Source: Leptospira sanjuanensis
GTDB lineage: Bacteria > Spirochaetota > Leptospiria > Leptospirales > Leptospiraceae
Length of the DNA: 64,000 nt
Direction of reading: 5' to 3'
Assembly (NCBI RefSeq): GCF_022267375.1
Contig: NZ_JAIZBH010000001.1
Coordinates: forward strand, 3,548,001-3,612,000
The notes under the pieces were generated by a model. The model was given only the letters and a program-made list of their open reading frames with translations, was not told the origin of the DNA and searched no databases. Shown here piece by piece: positions 44,955-56,631 of the stretch. Position 1 is the first letter of the stretch. Every line of letters begins with the position of its first letter. A program made the position numbers and the translations under genes.

Positions 44955-45950
44955 TCAGTTCACCTTGCCCGCAACGGGAAACACAAGCTCGAAGGGGTTC
45001 GCATGAATTCCCGTTTTGAACATACCGCCTTTGATCGCGTCGGGGAACACCGCCTCGTCGCTCCAAATCTCTTGGATGGTCGCAATTCTTCCCTTGCCCT
45101 TACCGATAAACTGAGTTTGTAGATATCCTTCGGGAGATTTTTGCAAAAGGGTGTACGGGAGAATTTTTGTCGAAACCGGAAAGGAAAAACCTTTTGTCGC
45201 GATCGTAACGCGAAAGAATTCTTTTCCGTTTCGATACGCGGAAATTTTCGTAAGATTTCCTTCCTTCATCCAAACGAAGTCGGCTCTTTCTTTGGGAATC
45301 GCCCAGTTGAGAATTCCCTCTTCCACCGACTTTTGACTGGAAACGAAAATTCTCGTGATTCGTTTGTAGGACTCGTCCTTGTATTCGAAGTTTCCGGGAA
45401 TATAAAGAAGTTCGTAATAAGGTCCGACATCACTGGTCTCGTAGTTCACAAGCATCAGAGAACCGAGGCCGCCCTTGTATTGTTTGGAATCTTCATCGGA
45501 AAAGAATCCCATCTCACGGTTGTAATCTTTTTTGGCCCAAAGCGGAAAAAGAAATCCTTCTCCCTTTAAATCCCAAGGCGCAGGAAAGTGTTGTCCCTTG
45601 CCCGCTTTGGAAGAACCGATTTGTGATTTTTGAGAAAGGATGACGTTGTTGTTTTTGCCGTTCGTTTTGAAAGCAGGGCCGGATTTTGCGGAGGCCTTCG
45701 CGGATGCGCCGGAGTTCCGACTCGTCGAGCGACCTATCGAGCGACCCGTAGGGAGCGAGATACTGAGTTTTTCCGAGCGATCCATAGAGAGGTGTTCGGT
45801 GAGTTTTTCCGAGCGATCCATAGAGAGGTGTTCGGTGAGTTTTTCCGAGCGACCCGGCTTCGAGGCCGAACCGCGTTTCAAAGCGGATTTGGAAGTAGGA
45901 GTTCCCACAGATTTCTTTTTTACAGCCTTTTTTGCTACCACCGATGCCAC
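44955..45950 (-). CDS. Hypothetical protein with an in-frame repeat insertion
   Basis: I do not recognise the family. The N-terminus is Lys/Ser/Ala-rich (1-35). Residues about 33-78 are a repetitive tract containing two copies of the 12-residue unit RSEKLTEHLSMD and a partial third. The remaining ~210 residues are a folded beta-rich domain (FPAPWDLKGEGFLFPLWAKKD, then GGLGSLMLVNYETSDVGPYYELLYIPG) resembling acetoacetate-decarboxylase-like folds, though I cannot confirm that. The repetitive tract is encoded by DNA matching a dispersed repeat (see 45713-45852). No signal peptide is obvious. It lies upstream of thiolase. Confidence 0.72.
   Translation of the reverse strand: MASVVAKKAVKKKSVGTPTSKSALKRGSASKPGRSEKLTEHLSMDRSEKLTEHLSMDRSEKLSISLPTGRSIGRSTSRNSGASAKASAKSGPAFKTNGKNNNVILSQKSQIGSSKAGKGQHFPAPWDLKGEGFLFPLWAKKDYNREMGFFSDEDSKQYKGGLGSLMLVNYETSDVGPYYELLYIPGNFEYKDESYKRITRIFVSSQKSVEEGILNWAIPKERADFVWMKEGNLTKISAYRNGKEFFRVTIATKGFSFPVSTKILPYTLLQKSPEGYLQTQFIGKGKGRIATIQEIWSDEAVFPDAIKGGMFKTGIHANPFELVFPVAGKVN
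45713..45852 (+). repeat. Dispersed repeat with 36-bp tandem units, inside a coding region
   Basis: 45713-45806 is nearly identical, inverted, to the intergenic copy at 50726-50813, including more than 50 unbroken identical bases from GAGCGACCTATCGAGC onward. Within it a 36-bp unit (from GAGTTTTTCCGAGCG) repeats at 45765-45800 and 45801-45836, with a partial copy to 45852. 36 is a multiple of 3, so the host reading frame is kept. Confidence 0.85.
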
Positions 45951-46071
45951 CTAAAAATAGAAAGAAACCTTCAAAATAAGGCGATTCTACCCGTTTTGTC
46001 TTTTCTTCCAAATCCTCAAAAAAAGCCAATTTTGGAAAGTAGGAATTCTTTTCCTTTTTCTCTTTACTTAA

Positions 46072-46113
46072 TTAACATCGTTCGTTTATTTTGGTCATAA
46101 TGAACATTGTTCA
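46072..46113 (+). promoter_or_regulatory. Promoter and probable TetR operators for desaturase/tetR
   Basis: -35 TTAACA (46072-46077) and -10 CATAAT (46096-46101) are 18 bases apart. A perfect inverted repeat TGAACATTGTTCA (46101-46113) covers the expected start point, and a related AACATCGTTC (46074-46083) covers the -35. This fits autoregulation by the TetR protein encoded downstream. Confidence 0.65.
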
Positions 46114-46142
46114 CTGAAGAGAAAAAACAAAGGAGGCCCCTT

Positions 46143-46928
46143 ATGGTCCCTATTTTAATTTTATTTTTTGTCCATTGGTTCGGTTCGGTTTTCGCCCAAA
46201 CCTTCTTTTTACACAGATACGCCGCTCACGCGATGTTCTCGATGAATCGTAACTGGGAGCGATTCTTCCATTTCTTAACGATGGTTCTACAAGGGCCGTC
46301 CTACTTAAATCCATACGGATACGCGGTTCTGCATCGAATGCACCATTCTTACAGCGACACGGAAGATGATCCGCATTCTCCCCATTTTTCCAAGAATGCG
46401 TTCGATATGATGATCAAAACGAAAAAAATCTACGACGACTTCGCGTATGACAGAGTTCCGGCAAACCCCGAGTTTACACGGGATTTTATTCCTCGCTGGA
46501 AATCGATCGATCTACTCGGTCAAAATTGGTGGTTTCGGATCGGATTCGGCTCTTTATACGCCTTTTACTACATTGCTTTCGTTCCGGAAGGACAATGGGC
46601 TTGGTATTTGTTGCTCCCGATTCATTGGCTGATGGGGCCGATTCACGGCGCAATCGTGAACTGGGGAGGACATAAATACGGCTATCGGAATCATTTTAAG
46701 ACAAAAGACGAGTCTAAGAATATGTTACCGATCGATGTTTTGACCATGGGAGAATTGTATCAGAACAATCATCACGGTCACCCGACTTCCCCGAACTTCG
46801 CATATAAATGGTGGGAAGTGGATTTTTGCTTTCAGATCATGAAGGGGTTGCATAAAGTTGGGATCATAAACATAAAACGAGACGTTTGGACGACTCAGGG
46901 AAGGGTTCCGGTTTCCAAAGCGGCTTGA
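46143..46928 (+). CDS. Fatty-acid desaturase (delta-9 acyl-CoA type)
   Basis: The enzyme introduces a double bond into acyl chains with O2 and a di-iron centre in the membrane. Histidine boxes HRYAAH (24-29), HRMHH (64-68) and NNHHGHP (near 216) match the delta-9 acyl-CoA/acyl-lipid class; four hydrophobic segments fit its topology. AAGGAGG lies six bases before ATG 46143, whereas TTG 46107 has no support. The TetR gene follows after 19 bases and operators lie at the promoter, so membrane-lipid-responsive control is likely. Confidence 0.92.
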   Translation: MVPILILFFVHWFGSVFAQTFFLHRYAAHAMFSMNRNWERFFHFLTMVLQGPSYLNPYGYAVLHRMHHSYSDTEDDPHSPHFSKNAFDMMIKTKKIYDDFAYDRVPANPEFTRDFIPRWKSIDLLGQNWWFRIGFGSLYAFYYIAFVPEGQWAWYLLLPIHWLMGPIHGAIVNWGGHKYGYRNHFKTKDESKNMLPIDVLTMGELYQNNHHGHPTSPNFAYKWWEVDFCFQIMKGLHKVGIINIKRDVWTTQGRVPVSKAA

Positions 46929-46947
46929 TCCGAGTTTAGAATCAAAG

Positions 46948-47562
46948 ATGACAACTGCAGTTCGACACAAAAGAAGATCCAGAAACAGCCTAAACCGGGA
47001 GAACATCGTACAAGTTGCGATGGAGATCCTACAGGAAGAAGGAATCGAAGGTCTTTCGATGAGAAAGATCGCCGAAAAATTGGACTGCAGCGTCGCAAGT
47101 CCCTATTCTCACTTTAAGAGCCAAGAGGAAATCATCCAAGTTCTGATTGCAAAGGGAGAAACCGAACTCACTCAGCTTCTCCGCAACGCGCAAAGGAACG
47201 GTAAGAACGCATTCGAAAAGTTAGCCGGAATCGCGAGAGCGTATTGGGATTTTTCATTGAACAATAAGGAACTTCACAAGGTGATGTTCAACACCGTTCA
47301 CGGTCACATGCACCGTAAAGCGTTCCCTAGTTTACCCACGAGCTATCGCGTGTTTTTGGAAACGATCCGAAACGGATGCGCGAGCCACGAATTCAAACTT
47401 CCGAAAGCGGAATATCCCGCCATTGCGAGAATGATGTGGGGTTGGATGTACGGTTTGATGGTATTAGATTTAACGAATATGCTCAAACGCCGCCGCGGCG
47501 GAAAAGACGATCCGTTGGATGAAGGCTTTTTATATTTCCGTAGAATTCTTCTCGGCGAATAA
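46948..47562 (+). CDS. TetR family regulator of the desaturase operon
   Basis: The 204-residue repressor has an N-terminal helix-turn-helix (about 18-65): ENIVQVAMEILQEEGIEGLSMRKIAEKLDCSVASPYSHFKSQEEII. The C-terminal ligand domain is helical, with an unusual His-rich stretch (TVHGHMHRKAF). By context it probably binds acyl-CoA or fatty acid and controls the upstream desaturase, as DesT and FabR-like regulators do in other bacteria. It is encoded in the same transcript and likely represses its own promoter. Confidence 0.9.
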   Translation: MTTAVRHKRRSRNSLNRENIVQVAMEILQEEGIEGLSMRKIAEKLDCSVASPYSHFKSQEEIIQVLIAKGETELTQLLRNAQRNGKNAFEKLAGIARAYWDFSLNNKELHKVMFNTVHGHMHRKAFPSLPTSYRVFLETIRNGCASHEFKLPKAEYPAIARMMWGWMYGLMVLDLTNMLKRRRGGKDDPLDEGFLYFRRILLGE

Positions 47563-47876
47563 ACGACAATCTCCGTAAAACGACCGGCCTCATTTTATTA
47601 GATCGGATTCGATCTTGAAATCTTTTTTCGGGCGGCTCTTTCCAAATCGATCATTTCAACGAAAATCATAGGGAAAACGCAAAGACCGCGCTTAAACTCA
47701 ATGTCGCTCCTGACTGTCGCAACAGAATGCTCCGATCGACGAATTGAAAACGATTCCGTAAATCGAAATCCCACGAATCAACGATTTATTGATTCCGCTG
47801 CACTGGCTGCCGCGATCGTAATTTAAAATTCTTTAATACTTCTTCCTTAGTCCAGCTTTCGACTCGGATTGGAAAT
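47563..47876. other. Intergenic region between convergent genes
   Basis: About 314 bases. A weak hairpin AGATCG-GATT-CGATCT (47600-47615) followed by TGAAATCTTTTTT could terminate tetR transcription. I found no convincing gene or repeat. Confidence 0.45.
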
Positions 47877-48212
47877 TCAGTATTTCGCCAAAGAAGGATC
47901 GACTTCGTCTGAATACAGAAGAATTCCGCCTTCCACGTTATGCACCTTTGCAAAACCGGATTGTTTTAAAATTCCGCAGGCCATTCCCGAACGTCCGCCG
48001 GAACGGCAATAGACGATCACTTCCTTACCTGATTCTTTCCAAGGATTGATTTCGCCAACGCGGTTCGGAAGTTCAGCAACGGGGATTAAAAGATCGGTTC
48101 CCTCGATCGTACAGATTTCCACTTCGTTCGGATTTCTTACGTCGAGTAAAAAGAACGAATCCTGTCCCGCTTTTCTCAGATCCAATCTCGTTTTTAATTC
48201 TTTCGGTGTCAT
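47877..48212 (-). CDS. Rhodanese-like domain protein
   Basis: The 111-residue single rhodanese domain has LLDVRNPNEVEICTIEG and the active-site loop YCRSGGRSG with Cys69, the persulfide-forming residue. The six-residue loop CRSGGR is typical of sulfurtransferases such as GlpE/PspE. A sulfur-carrier role is probable; there is no adjacent partner. Gene start ATG 48212 has a plausible GGG-rich leader. It is followed by the long intergenic region before tetR. Confidence 0.9.
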   Translation of the reverse strand: MTPKELKTRLDLRKAGQDSFFLLDVRNPNEVEICTIEGTDLLIPVAELPNRVGEINPWKESGKEVIVYCRSGGRSGMACGILKQSGFAKVHNVEGGILLYSDEVDPSLAKY

Positions 48213-48280
48213 AAGACGGTTTTCCCCAGTTTAAAGATAAAATATACTTCAACAAATCGATCGGAATTCCGATGCTGCAA

Positions 48281-48320
48281 CGCGACCTAAGTTGCGACCC
48301 ATAGGGAGCAACTTTGAGTT
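48281..48320 (+). repeat. Diverged copy of the dispersed repeat
   Basis: This 40-base intergenic stretch keeps the repeat's skeleton GCGACC...GCGACCCATAGGGAGC...TTGAGTT but differs at many positions from the copies at 45713 and 50726. The central CCCATAGGG can form a small hairpin as in the other copies. Confidence 0.5.
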
Positions 48321-48351
48321 CGAAAGCGTTTTGCCAATTCCAGAAATCGTT

Positions 48352-50289
<1,938 letters not shown>

Positions 50290-50368
50290 GGATCGGGAAG
50301 TTTAGAAAGATAAAAGAAGCAAGGGCCGGGTTCCGCCGAAAACCGACGGACCGGAAAAAGGAATGAAA

Positions 50369-50539
50369 TTATTTCTTACCCTTTGCTGCGAGTTCTTCCA
50401 ATCTAGCATTCAAATGCAGGATGTATTTGCTGGAACTGCCGTTCATCTTCTCTTTAGAAGTTTGAAGAGCCGTGTTGATCTCAGCAACGGTCATTTTATT
50501 GATTTTTTTGTTTTTCTTTTCTTGTGTTTCTTCGGACAT
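50369..50539 (-). CDS. Small conserved-looking basic protein, 56 residues
   Basis: This reading frame is too short for a standard 60-codon cutoff. It begins MSEETQEKKNKKINKM and ends ELAAKGKK, with a probable amphipathic helix (VAEINTALQTSKEKM, then YILHLNARLEELAAK). GGCGGGAAA precedes the ATG. It is highly charged and soluble, perhaps nucleic-acid- or ribosome-associated, but I do not recognise it. It lies about 80 bases downstream in its own direction toward the ABC-F start, on the same strand. Confidence 0.7.
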   Translation of the reverse strand: MSEETQEKKNKKINKMTVAEINTALQTSKEKMNGSSSKYILHLNARLEELAAKGKK

Positions 50540-50968
50540 AGGTTTCCCGCCAAATAATCTAATGCCAGATTTTTAGAATTGGGGCGTTTCGACAACGATT
50601 TTAAGGGAGAATCCTCCGGATTTCCACCGCGCTTGAACGAAATGCATCGTTTTAAAAGAGAATCCATCTTCATCTTTTAGTAAACTCGGCGTATTGGCGC
50701 TCGGAAACTCATGTCTCACTTTCTGAACTCAGCGAACGCCTCTCTAGGGATCGGAAAAACTCAGTATCTCGCTCCCTACGGGTCGCTCGATAGGTCGCTC
50801 GATAGTCGGAACTGCGCGATTATTTTTATTCAATGCCACCTTGTTCTTTAATAATGAGACATAAATAGTGAGGAGTTTCTACACTTTCATTTCAGAAACA
50901 ACGGGCCTTACTTTTTTCTTTCGGGAAACTTCGGCGAAATATACAACGGACATTCTCCGGAGTCGAAT
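50540..50968. other. Intergenic region carrying the dispersed repeat
   Basis: About 429 bases between the divergent small gene and DoxX. The central part is the repeat copy 50726-50813. The remaining sequence shows no gene; a longer minus-strand frame here is a shadow of the 56-residue gene's frame shift. Confidence 0.55.
50726..50813 (-). repeat. Dispersed repeat, intergenic copy
   Basis: Read on the minus strand it aligns with 45713-45806: a shared core of over 50 identical bases (GAGCGACCTATCGAGC to CTGAGTTTTTCCGA), then a four-base deletion and a few substitutions. It contains no open frame of note, so the repeat family is not itself a gene. Confidence 0.85.
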
Positions 50969-51418
50969 ATGATCCACCGTTTCTTTTTCACACGAGAATC
51001 TCTTGCCCCGCTCTTTCTGCGGATCGGTCTCGCAATTTGTATTTTTCCTCACGGCGCTCAAAAACTTATGGGATGGTTCGGTGGCGTCGGTTACGAAGCT
51101 TCGATGGATTTTTTAGTGAACACGGCTGAATTTCCGACCGCACTTGCCTTCTTAGCGATCATTTCCGAGTTCTTCGGATCCATCGCTCTCGTCTTAGGAC
51201 TCGGCACACGATTGGCCGCATTCGGAATCACGTGCACATTGGCGGTGGCCGGATGGACTCATAGGGAAATCGGTTTTTTTATGAACTGGTTCGGCAATCA
51301 AGGCGGAGAAGGATTCGAATATCACATTCTCGCGGTCAGCATGGGCCTCTCTCTCTTGCTATTCGGAGGGGGAACCTGGTCTGCGGATTCTTGGGTTTAT
51401 GATCGTATTGACGGTTGA
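50969..51418 (+). CDS. DoxX family membrane protein
   Basis: The 149-residue protein has four hydrophobic segments (about 15-35, 50-75, 78-98, 115-140) and the DoxX signature region: LRIGLAICIFPHGAQKLMGWFGG and FGSIALVLGLGTRLAAFG. DoxX proteins are linked to oxidative or thiosulfate metabolism and redox stress in other bacteria, but function is not settled. CCGGAGT upstream supports the ATG. Confidence 0.88.
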   Translation: MIHRFFFTRESLAPLFLRIGLAICIFPHGAQKLMGWFGGVGYEASMDFLVNTAEFPTALAFLAIISEFFGSIALVLGLGTRLAAFGITCTLAVAGWTHREIGFFMNWFGNQGGEGFEYHILAVSMGLSLLLFGGGTWSADSWVYDRIDG

Positions 51419-51548
51419 TCAGAAATTTAGAATATTCAAATCTTCGCAAATCCCAACGCGCAAATTTGCGCCCTTGCATTGGACATTTTGGCTTTCGATA
51501 GGTTTCCTCTTCGATCGGACATCGCCAAACACCAAACAATCTCCGTAA

Positions 51549-51584
51549 ATAAAAAAGCCGCTTGAAGAAACCTTCAAACGGCTT
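51549..51584 (-). terminator. Intrinsic terminator of the FecR gene
   Basis: On the minus strand AAAAGCCG-N-TTGAAG and its complement pair around a four-base loop with one mismatch, then TTTTTTATTT follows. It lies about 30 bases past the FecR stop. Confidence 0.85.
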
Positions 51585-51610
51585 TTGGTCATCAGAGATC
51601 GAAACTTAGA

Positions 51611-52666
<1,056 letters not shown>

Positions 52667-52823
52667 GCTTCCCGGGTCTGCAATTCAAGCCGTCCCGCTT
52701 CCTGTTTGTTAAACAAACTATAGGAGTCAATTTGACCTTTTTTTTTCCATTTCTGAAATTTTTTTATCACCAGTAGTCCGAATTGATTCTTTTTCAAAAT
52801 ATAAGACGGTAGGAAATAATACC

Positions 52824-53444
<621 letters not shown>

Positions 53445-53452
53445 AAAATTTC

Positions 53453-54313
53453 ATGATTAGGAATCGGAATTATAATTATATGTCTCGAATATCTAAAATT
53501 GTAGCCTCTTCGGGAGTTTTATTTCTTGTTTTTACGATTTCTTTCCCTCTGGCGGCAAGTACGATCACTCTGAAAAACGGTAAAATCCTTCAGGGTAAGA
53601 TCGTAAATCAATCGAGAACCGAAGTTCAGATTGAAGTAAACGGAAAAGTGCAAACGATTCCTAAAACGGAAATTTCCGAAATCAATCTGAAAGATCCTAA
53701 AAAAGAAGAAACCAAGAAAGTTATAACAAAGCAAGAGACGAAAACCGAAGAAAAGCCGGCACCCTCCACTTGGAAAGAAACGAAGTGGACCATTACGGCG
53801 AGATCCGCCGTTCTTCCGGGCTGGGGCCAATGGAAGGTCGGTCAAAAAAAATGGGCAGCGATCAGCTTAGCGCTGTTTGCTGGAGCGGCTCTCTATGCCA
53901 ATAATGCAAGAGAAAAGGCAGCTACGGAAGAAAACTCATACAAAACGAATTCCATTGCAATCACGGCCCTTGCGTTCTCCGATCCGAACTTAAATCCAGT
54001 AACTTCGGACGAAACGGTTCGTGCGACGGCTTTGATTACGAGAGTTTTAGTCACTGCGACGGCAACGAACCCTTATTTCAGCAATTACGACCGCGCGACT
54101 TCCCAATACAACCAAGCGCAATGGCTATTAGGTGCAATTTACGGCTTACAGTTGATTCACACGTTCCTCTTTGCAAGGGATTATGAAAAAATGCAGGCGG
54201 CGCTTTCCGATCCGAATCCCGAAGGATGGAAATTTACCGCTTCTATAGTAAAGAGTCCGGTCAACGGTTTGACGGAAATCACTCCGACTGCCGCTTATAC
54301 CGTAAAATTCTAA
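53453..54313 (+). CDS. DUF5683-like envelope protein with N-terminal LKNG domain
   Basis: The 286-residue paralogue of 2713-3600 has a signal segment (about 15-35), the small domain [18 protein letters not shown]...ISEINL (about 37-79), a Lys/Glu-rich linker, the motif [13 protein letters not shown] and a hydrophobic segment. The C-terminal half contains another helix ([23 protein letters not shown]). ATG 53480 is an alternative start. It is transcribed divergently from the sigma gene, and its small domain matches the FecR C-terminus, which suggests a common envelope-stress regulon. The biochemical role is unknown. Confidence 0.82.
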   Translation: MIRNRNYNYMSRISKIVASSGVLFLVFTISFPLAASTITLKNGKILQGKIVNQSRTEVQIEVNGKVQTIPKTEISEINLKDPKKEETKKVITKQETKTEEKPAPSTWKETKWTITARSAVLPGWGQWKVGQKKWAAISLALFAGAALYANNAREKAATEENSYKTNSIAITALAFSDPNLNPVTSDETVRATALITRVLVTATATNPYFSNYDRATSQYNQAQWLLGAIYGLQLIHTFLFARDYEKMQAALSDPNPEGWKFTASIVKSPVNGLTEITPTAAYTVKF

Positions 54314-54411
54314 GATTCTTTTAAAACTTCTTTGAAAGCGCGCGGGAATTCGTTTTCAGGAAACCCGCATCGTTGAAATCGTTTAATCTATGTTATTCGA
54401 AAATCAGGTTT

Positions 54412-54894
54412 TTACTTCAAGCTTTCCGCGTATTTGCTCAGATTCGCGACGTGTTGCTTTCCGCCTTCGATCGCGCCGTATTTTTGATTCACTCTTTCCA
54501 GCTCTTCCTTGGAAGGGAAGATCTGTTCCATCGTTAGATTCGTACCTTCGCCCACTTCTTCGAAGGTAACCTTTGCTTGAAAATCGACGTCTTTCGCTCC
54601 TTCTCCGTCGCCGAGATGTTTATAATAGATGTGATACGGTTTCTTGATTTCTATAAACTGAATCTTGTTTTTGTAATCGTGTCCGTCAGGACCGTGCATG
54701 ATAAAATCCCAGATCCCCCCGTTCGAAAAATTCATGCTATTGCTCGTCAAAGTGAAGCCGTCCGGTCCCCACCACTGAGTCAGATGTTCCTCCAATGACC
54801 ATATCTCGAACAGTAATTCGGCCGATATTTCAAAATATCTTTTATAGATTACCTTGTTGCCTTCGATGATCGTTTCTGTTTCATTTTTTATCAT
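54412..54894 (-). CDS. SRPBCC/AHSA1-family protein
   Basis: The 160-residue START-fold protein belongs to the AHSA1 group (named after activator of Hsp90 ATPase, although bacterial members do not act on Hsp90). Typical features are [40 protein letters not shown] and the terminal helix. It may bind a hydrophobic ligand. The first 14 bases overlap the end of the ArsR-type gene, so the pair is translationally coupled. ArsR-AHSA1 pairs are a common module with the AHSA1 protein possibly sequestering or sensing the inducer. Confidence 0.9.
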   Translation of the reverse strand: MIKNETETIIEGNKVIYKRYFEISAELLFEIWSLEEHLTQWWGPDGFTLTSNSMNFSNGGIWDFIMHGPDGHDYKNKIQFIEIKKPYHIYYKHLGDGEGAKDVDFQAKVTFEEVGEGTNLTMEQIFPSKEELERVNQKYGAIEGGKQHVANLSKYAESLK

Positions 54895-55210
54895 GGGATC
54901 GCTCCTTTTTAATTTTCGAAATGTATCGATCCAGTTTGTCCAAACGTTTGTTCCATAGATTTTTTATATCGAGCAGCCATTCTTCCACTTCGTCGATTCC
55001 CGAATCGTTTAAACTATAGATGCGTTTTTGTGCGTCCTTCTTCATATGAAGAACTTTCGCTTCTTGTAATACTTTTAAGTGTTGTGATATCGCGGGCGGA
55101 CTCATCTTGAAATTCCGGCTGATCGCGGTCGAAGTAAGTTCTCCGCTCTTGGCCACCAATTTCACGATTTCCCTTCTCGTATCGTCCGCAAGAGCGGCAA
55201 ACGCATTCAT
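54881..55210 (-). CDS. ArsR family transcriptional regulator
   Basis: The 109-residue winged-helix repressor has [49 protein letters not shown]. There are no cysteine pairs for classical metal sensing. Its ATG lies where the promoter predicts transcription to begin, suggesting a leaderless mRNA. A perfect 10-bp-arm palindrome overlies the -35 region (55233-55256). It shares 14 bases with the AHSA1-like gene. Confidence 0.9.
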   Translation of the reverse strand: MNAFAALADDTRREIVKLVAKSGELTSTAISRNFKMSPPAISQHLKVLQEAKVLHMKKDAQKRIYSLNDSGIDEVEEWLLDIKNLWNKRLDKLDRYISKIKKERSHDKK

Positions 55211-55216
55211 ACATGC

Positions 55217-55256
55217 ATATTAAACCATATTCTTAATTAAGTCAATACTTAATTAA
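55217..55256 (-). promoter_or_regulatory. ArsR gene promoter and palindromic operator
   Basis: Minus strand: -35 TTGACT (55245-55240), 17-base spacer, -10 TAATAT (55222-55217). The perfect inverted repeat TTAATTAAGT-N4-ACTTAATTAA (55233-55256) covers the -35. The expected start point is at about 55210, the first base of the ATG. Confidence 0.75.
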
Positions 55257-55469
55257 ACAAAACAAAAAACTTAAACTTCCAAAGGAACTTTCGGTTCCGT
55301 TCGTTACGGAAATATCGAATCGGACATCATAAACAGGCCGAATTCAGAATCGGTTGAAAGGAATGGCTCGCGGATTCCATTCTGAATTCGTTAGAAGGGA
55401 CCGAGTGTCAAAAATCAGGCTTTGGATAATCAGTATGGCTTGCGACCGATTAAGAACGTTCTGCAGATT

Positions 55470-56477
55470 TTACTGACGAATACAAATCAAGCGCGCGGGG
55501 GTGGAGCAACTGAAGTAATAACTCGCGATCGCGGACGAACTCGTTGAGTTCGTTACACCGTTGTAGCCGAAGCCGGTAGTACCGTCCGTATACGTCGAAC
55601 AAGTATAAGAACCGCCCATTGGATCGAAAGAGGAGCTTCCGATTCCTGTCCAAAAACTCAACGTAGAAGTATCGCTGCTATGATTGATGCTCGAATTCAA
55701 TGGAAAAGTAAAGATCGCGCTTCCCGTCCCGATTCCGTTGCTGGTCCCGGTCGCAATGTAAGCTCCCTCCGGTGCGGAAGCGCTGTAAGAAAAATAACGA
55801 ACTCCGACTTTCAACGGCCAATCGGTTTCCAGTACGCCGCCGGACTTAGTCGGATTTCGAACCGTATCGATACCCAACAAAGCCTTGTATTCGGAAGCGG
55901 CTCCCGGTAAAGCGGAAGGCTTCTCCGCCTGACATTTTGCGTCGGCTCCCGCAACTCCGCCCAAGTTTCCGGTAAATCCCGGTCCGGTTACGCCCGGTGC
56001 TGAAGAATTGCTCGCAAGAAAAATACAACGATCCCGATCCGTCACATTGAACTTCAACGCATACACTTTCGAATCGGAAACGCGGGTTGCGTTAAGCGTC
56101 ATCGTATCGTCCAAACAATCGTTATCGATTGCGGTGATCGTTACGTTCGCGGTATTCGAACCGGAATACGTAAAAGTCGCGGGAGAAATCGTGGGGCCGC
56201 CGGCTGTATCCGCCCAGGCGAAATTAAACTGCTCGACCGAAGCCGCTCTCGTTTTTAGCGTAAGCGTTACCGAAGTGGATTGTCCTTCGTTCAGCGTTGG
56301 AAATTTGGTGGAATCGAACGGATTGTCGTCAACGGGCAGTATCGCGGGAAGAATGTTCGCAATCAATCCTACCCCGCCCTTCGAGAGATCCATTTCGATT
56401 TTCTCCGCTTGGCTACAGGAAAGAAGAATGAATACTAAAAATAAAAATCCAAAAAAATGAATCCGAACGATCGACAT
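55470..56477 (-). CDS. Lipoprotein with DUF1554 domain
   Basis: The 335-residue protein has a lipoprotein signal ending in FILLSC (Cys about 21), then a Calx-beta or Ig-like region (about 55-150: GQSTSVTLTL and NVTITAIDND) and a DUF1554 domain (about 150-335) with paired cysteines (CSTYTDGTTGFGYNGV and YYFSCSTPARLICIR). DUF1554 is a leptospiral surface-protein family. GAAAGG before the ATG supports the start. It is probably outer-membrane-exposed, a candidate interaction or adhesion factor; function is unknown. Confidence 0.88.
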   Translation of the reverse strand: MSIVRIHFFGFLFLVFILLSCSQAEKIEMDLSKGGVGLIANILPAILPVDDNPFDSTKFPTLNEGQSTSVTLTLKTRAASVEQFNFAWADTAGGPTISPATFTYSGSNTANVTITAIDNDCLDDTMTLNATRVSDSKVYALKFNVTDRDRCIFLASNSSAPGVTGPGFTGNLGGVAGADAKCQAEKPSALPGAASEYKALLGIDTVRNPTKSGGVLETDWPLKVGVRYFSYSASAPEGAYIATGTSNGIGTGSAIFTFPLNSSINHSSDTSTLSFWTGIGSSSFDPMGGSYTCSTYTDGTTGFGYNGVTNSTSSSAIASYYFSCSTPARLICIRQ

Positions 56478-56631
56478 GTCTTTGCAACCTTTCTATCGGG
56501 AGAATTCTTCCGAATTTCTCCGTTCTCTTTTTAGAGCGTAGAATCAATCTATCTTAGAAAGTTTGAATTGAAAACAGAATTTTCGCACGACTAACAAAAT
56601 TTATATCAAAGTCGTATTAAAATCTGCCAAA

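Noticed and set aside
45765..45852. Tandem 36-bp units as a CRISPR array
   Set aside because: No spacers of variable sequence, units are contiguous and translated in frame, and no cas genes are near.
45630..46100. 156-codon plus-strand frame through the repeat tract
   Set aside because: It exists because of the repeated 36-bp unit and has no start signal or folded domain; the minus-strand gene explains the region.
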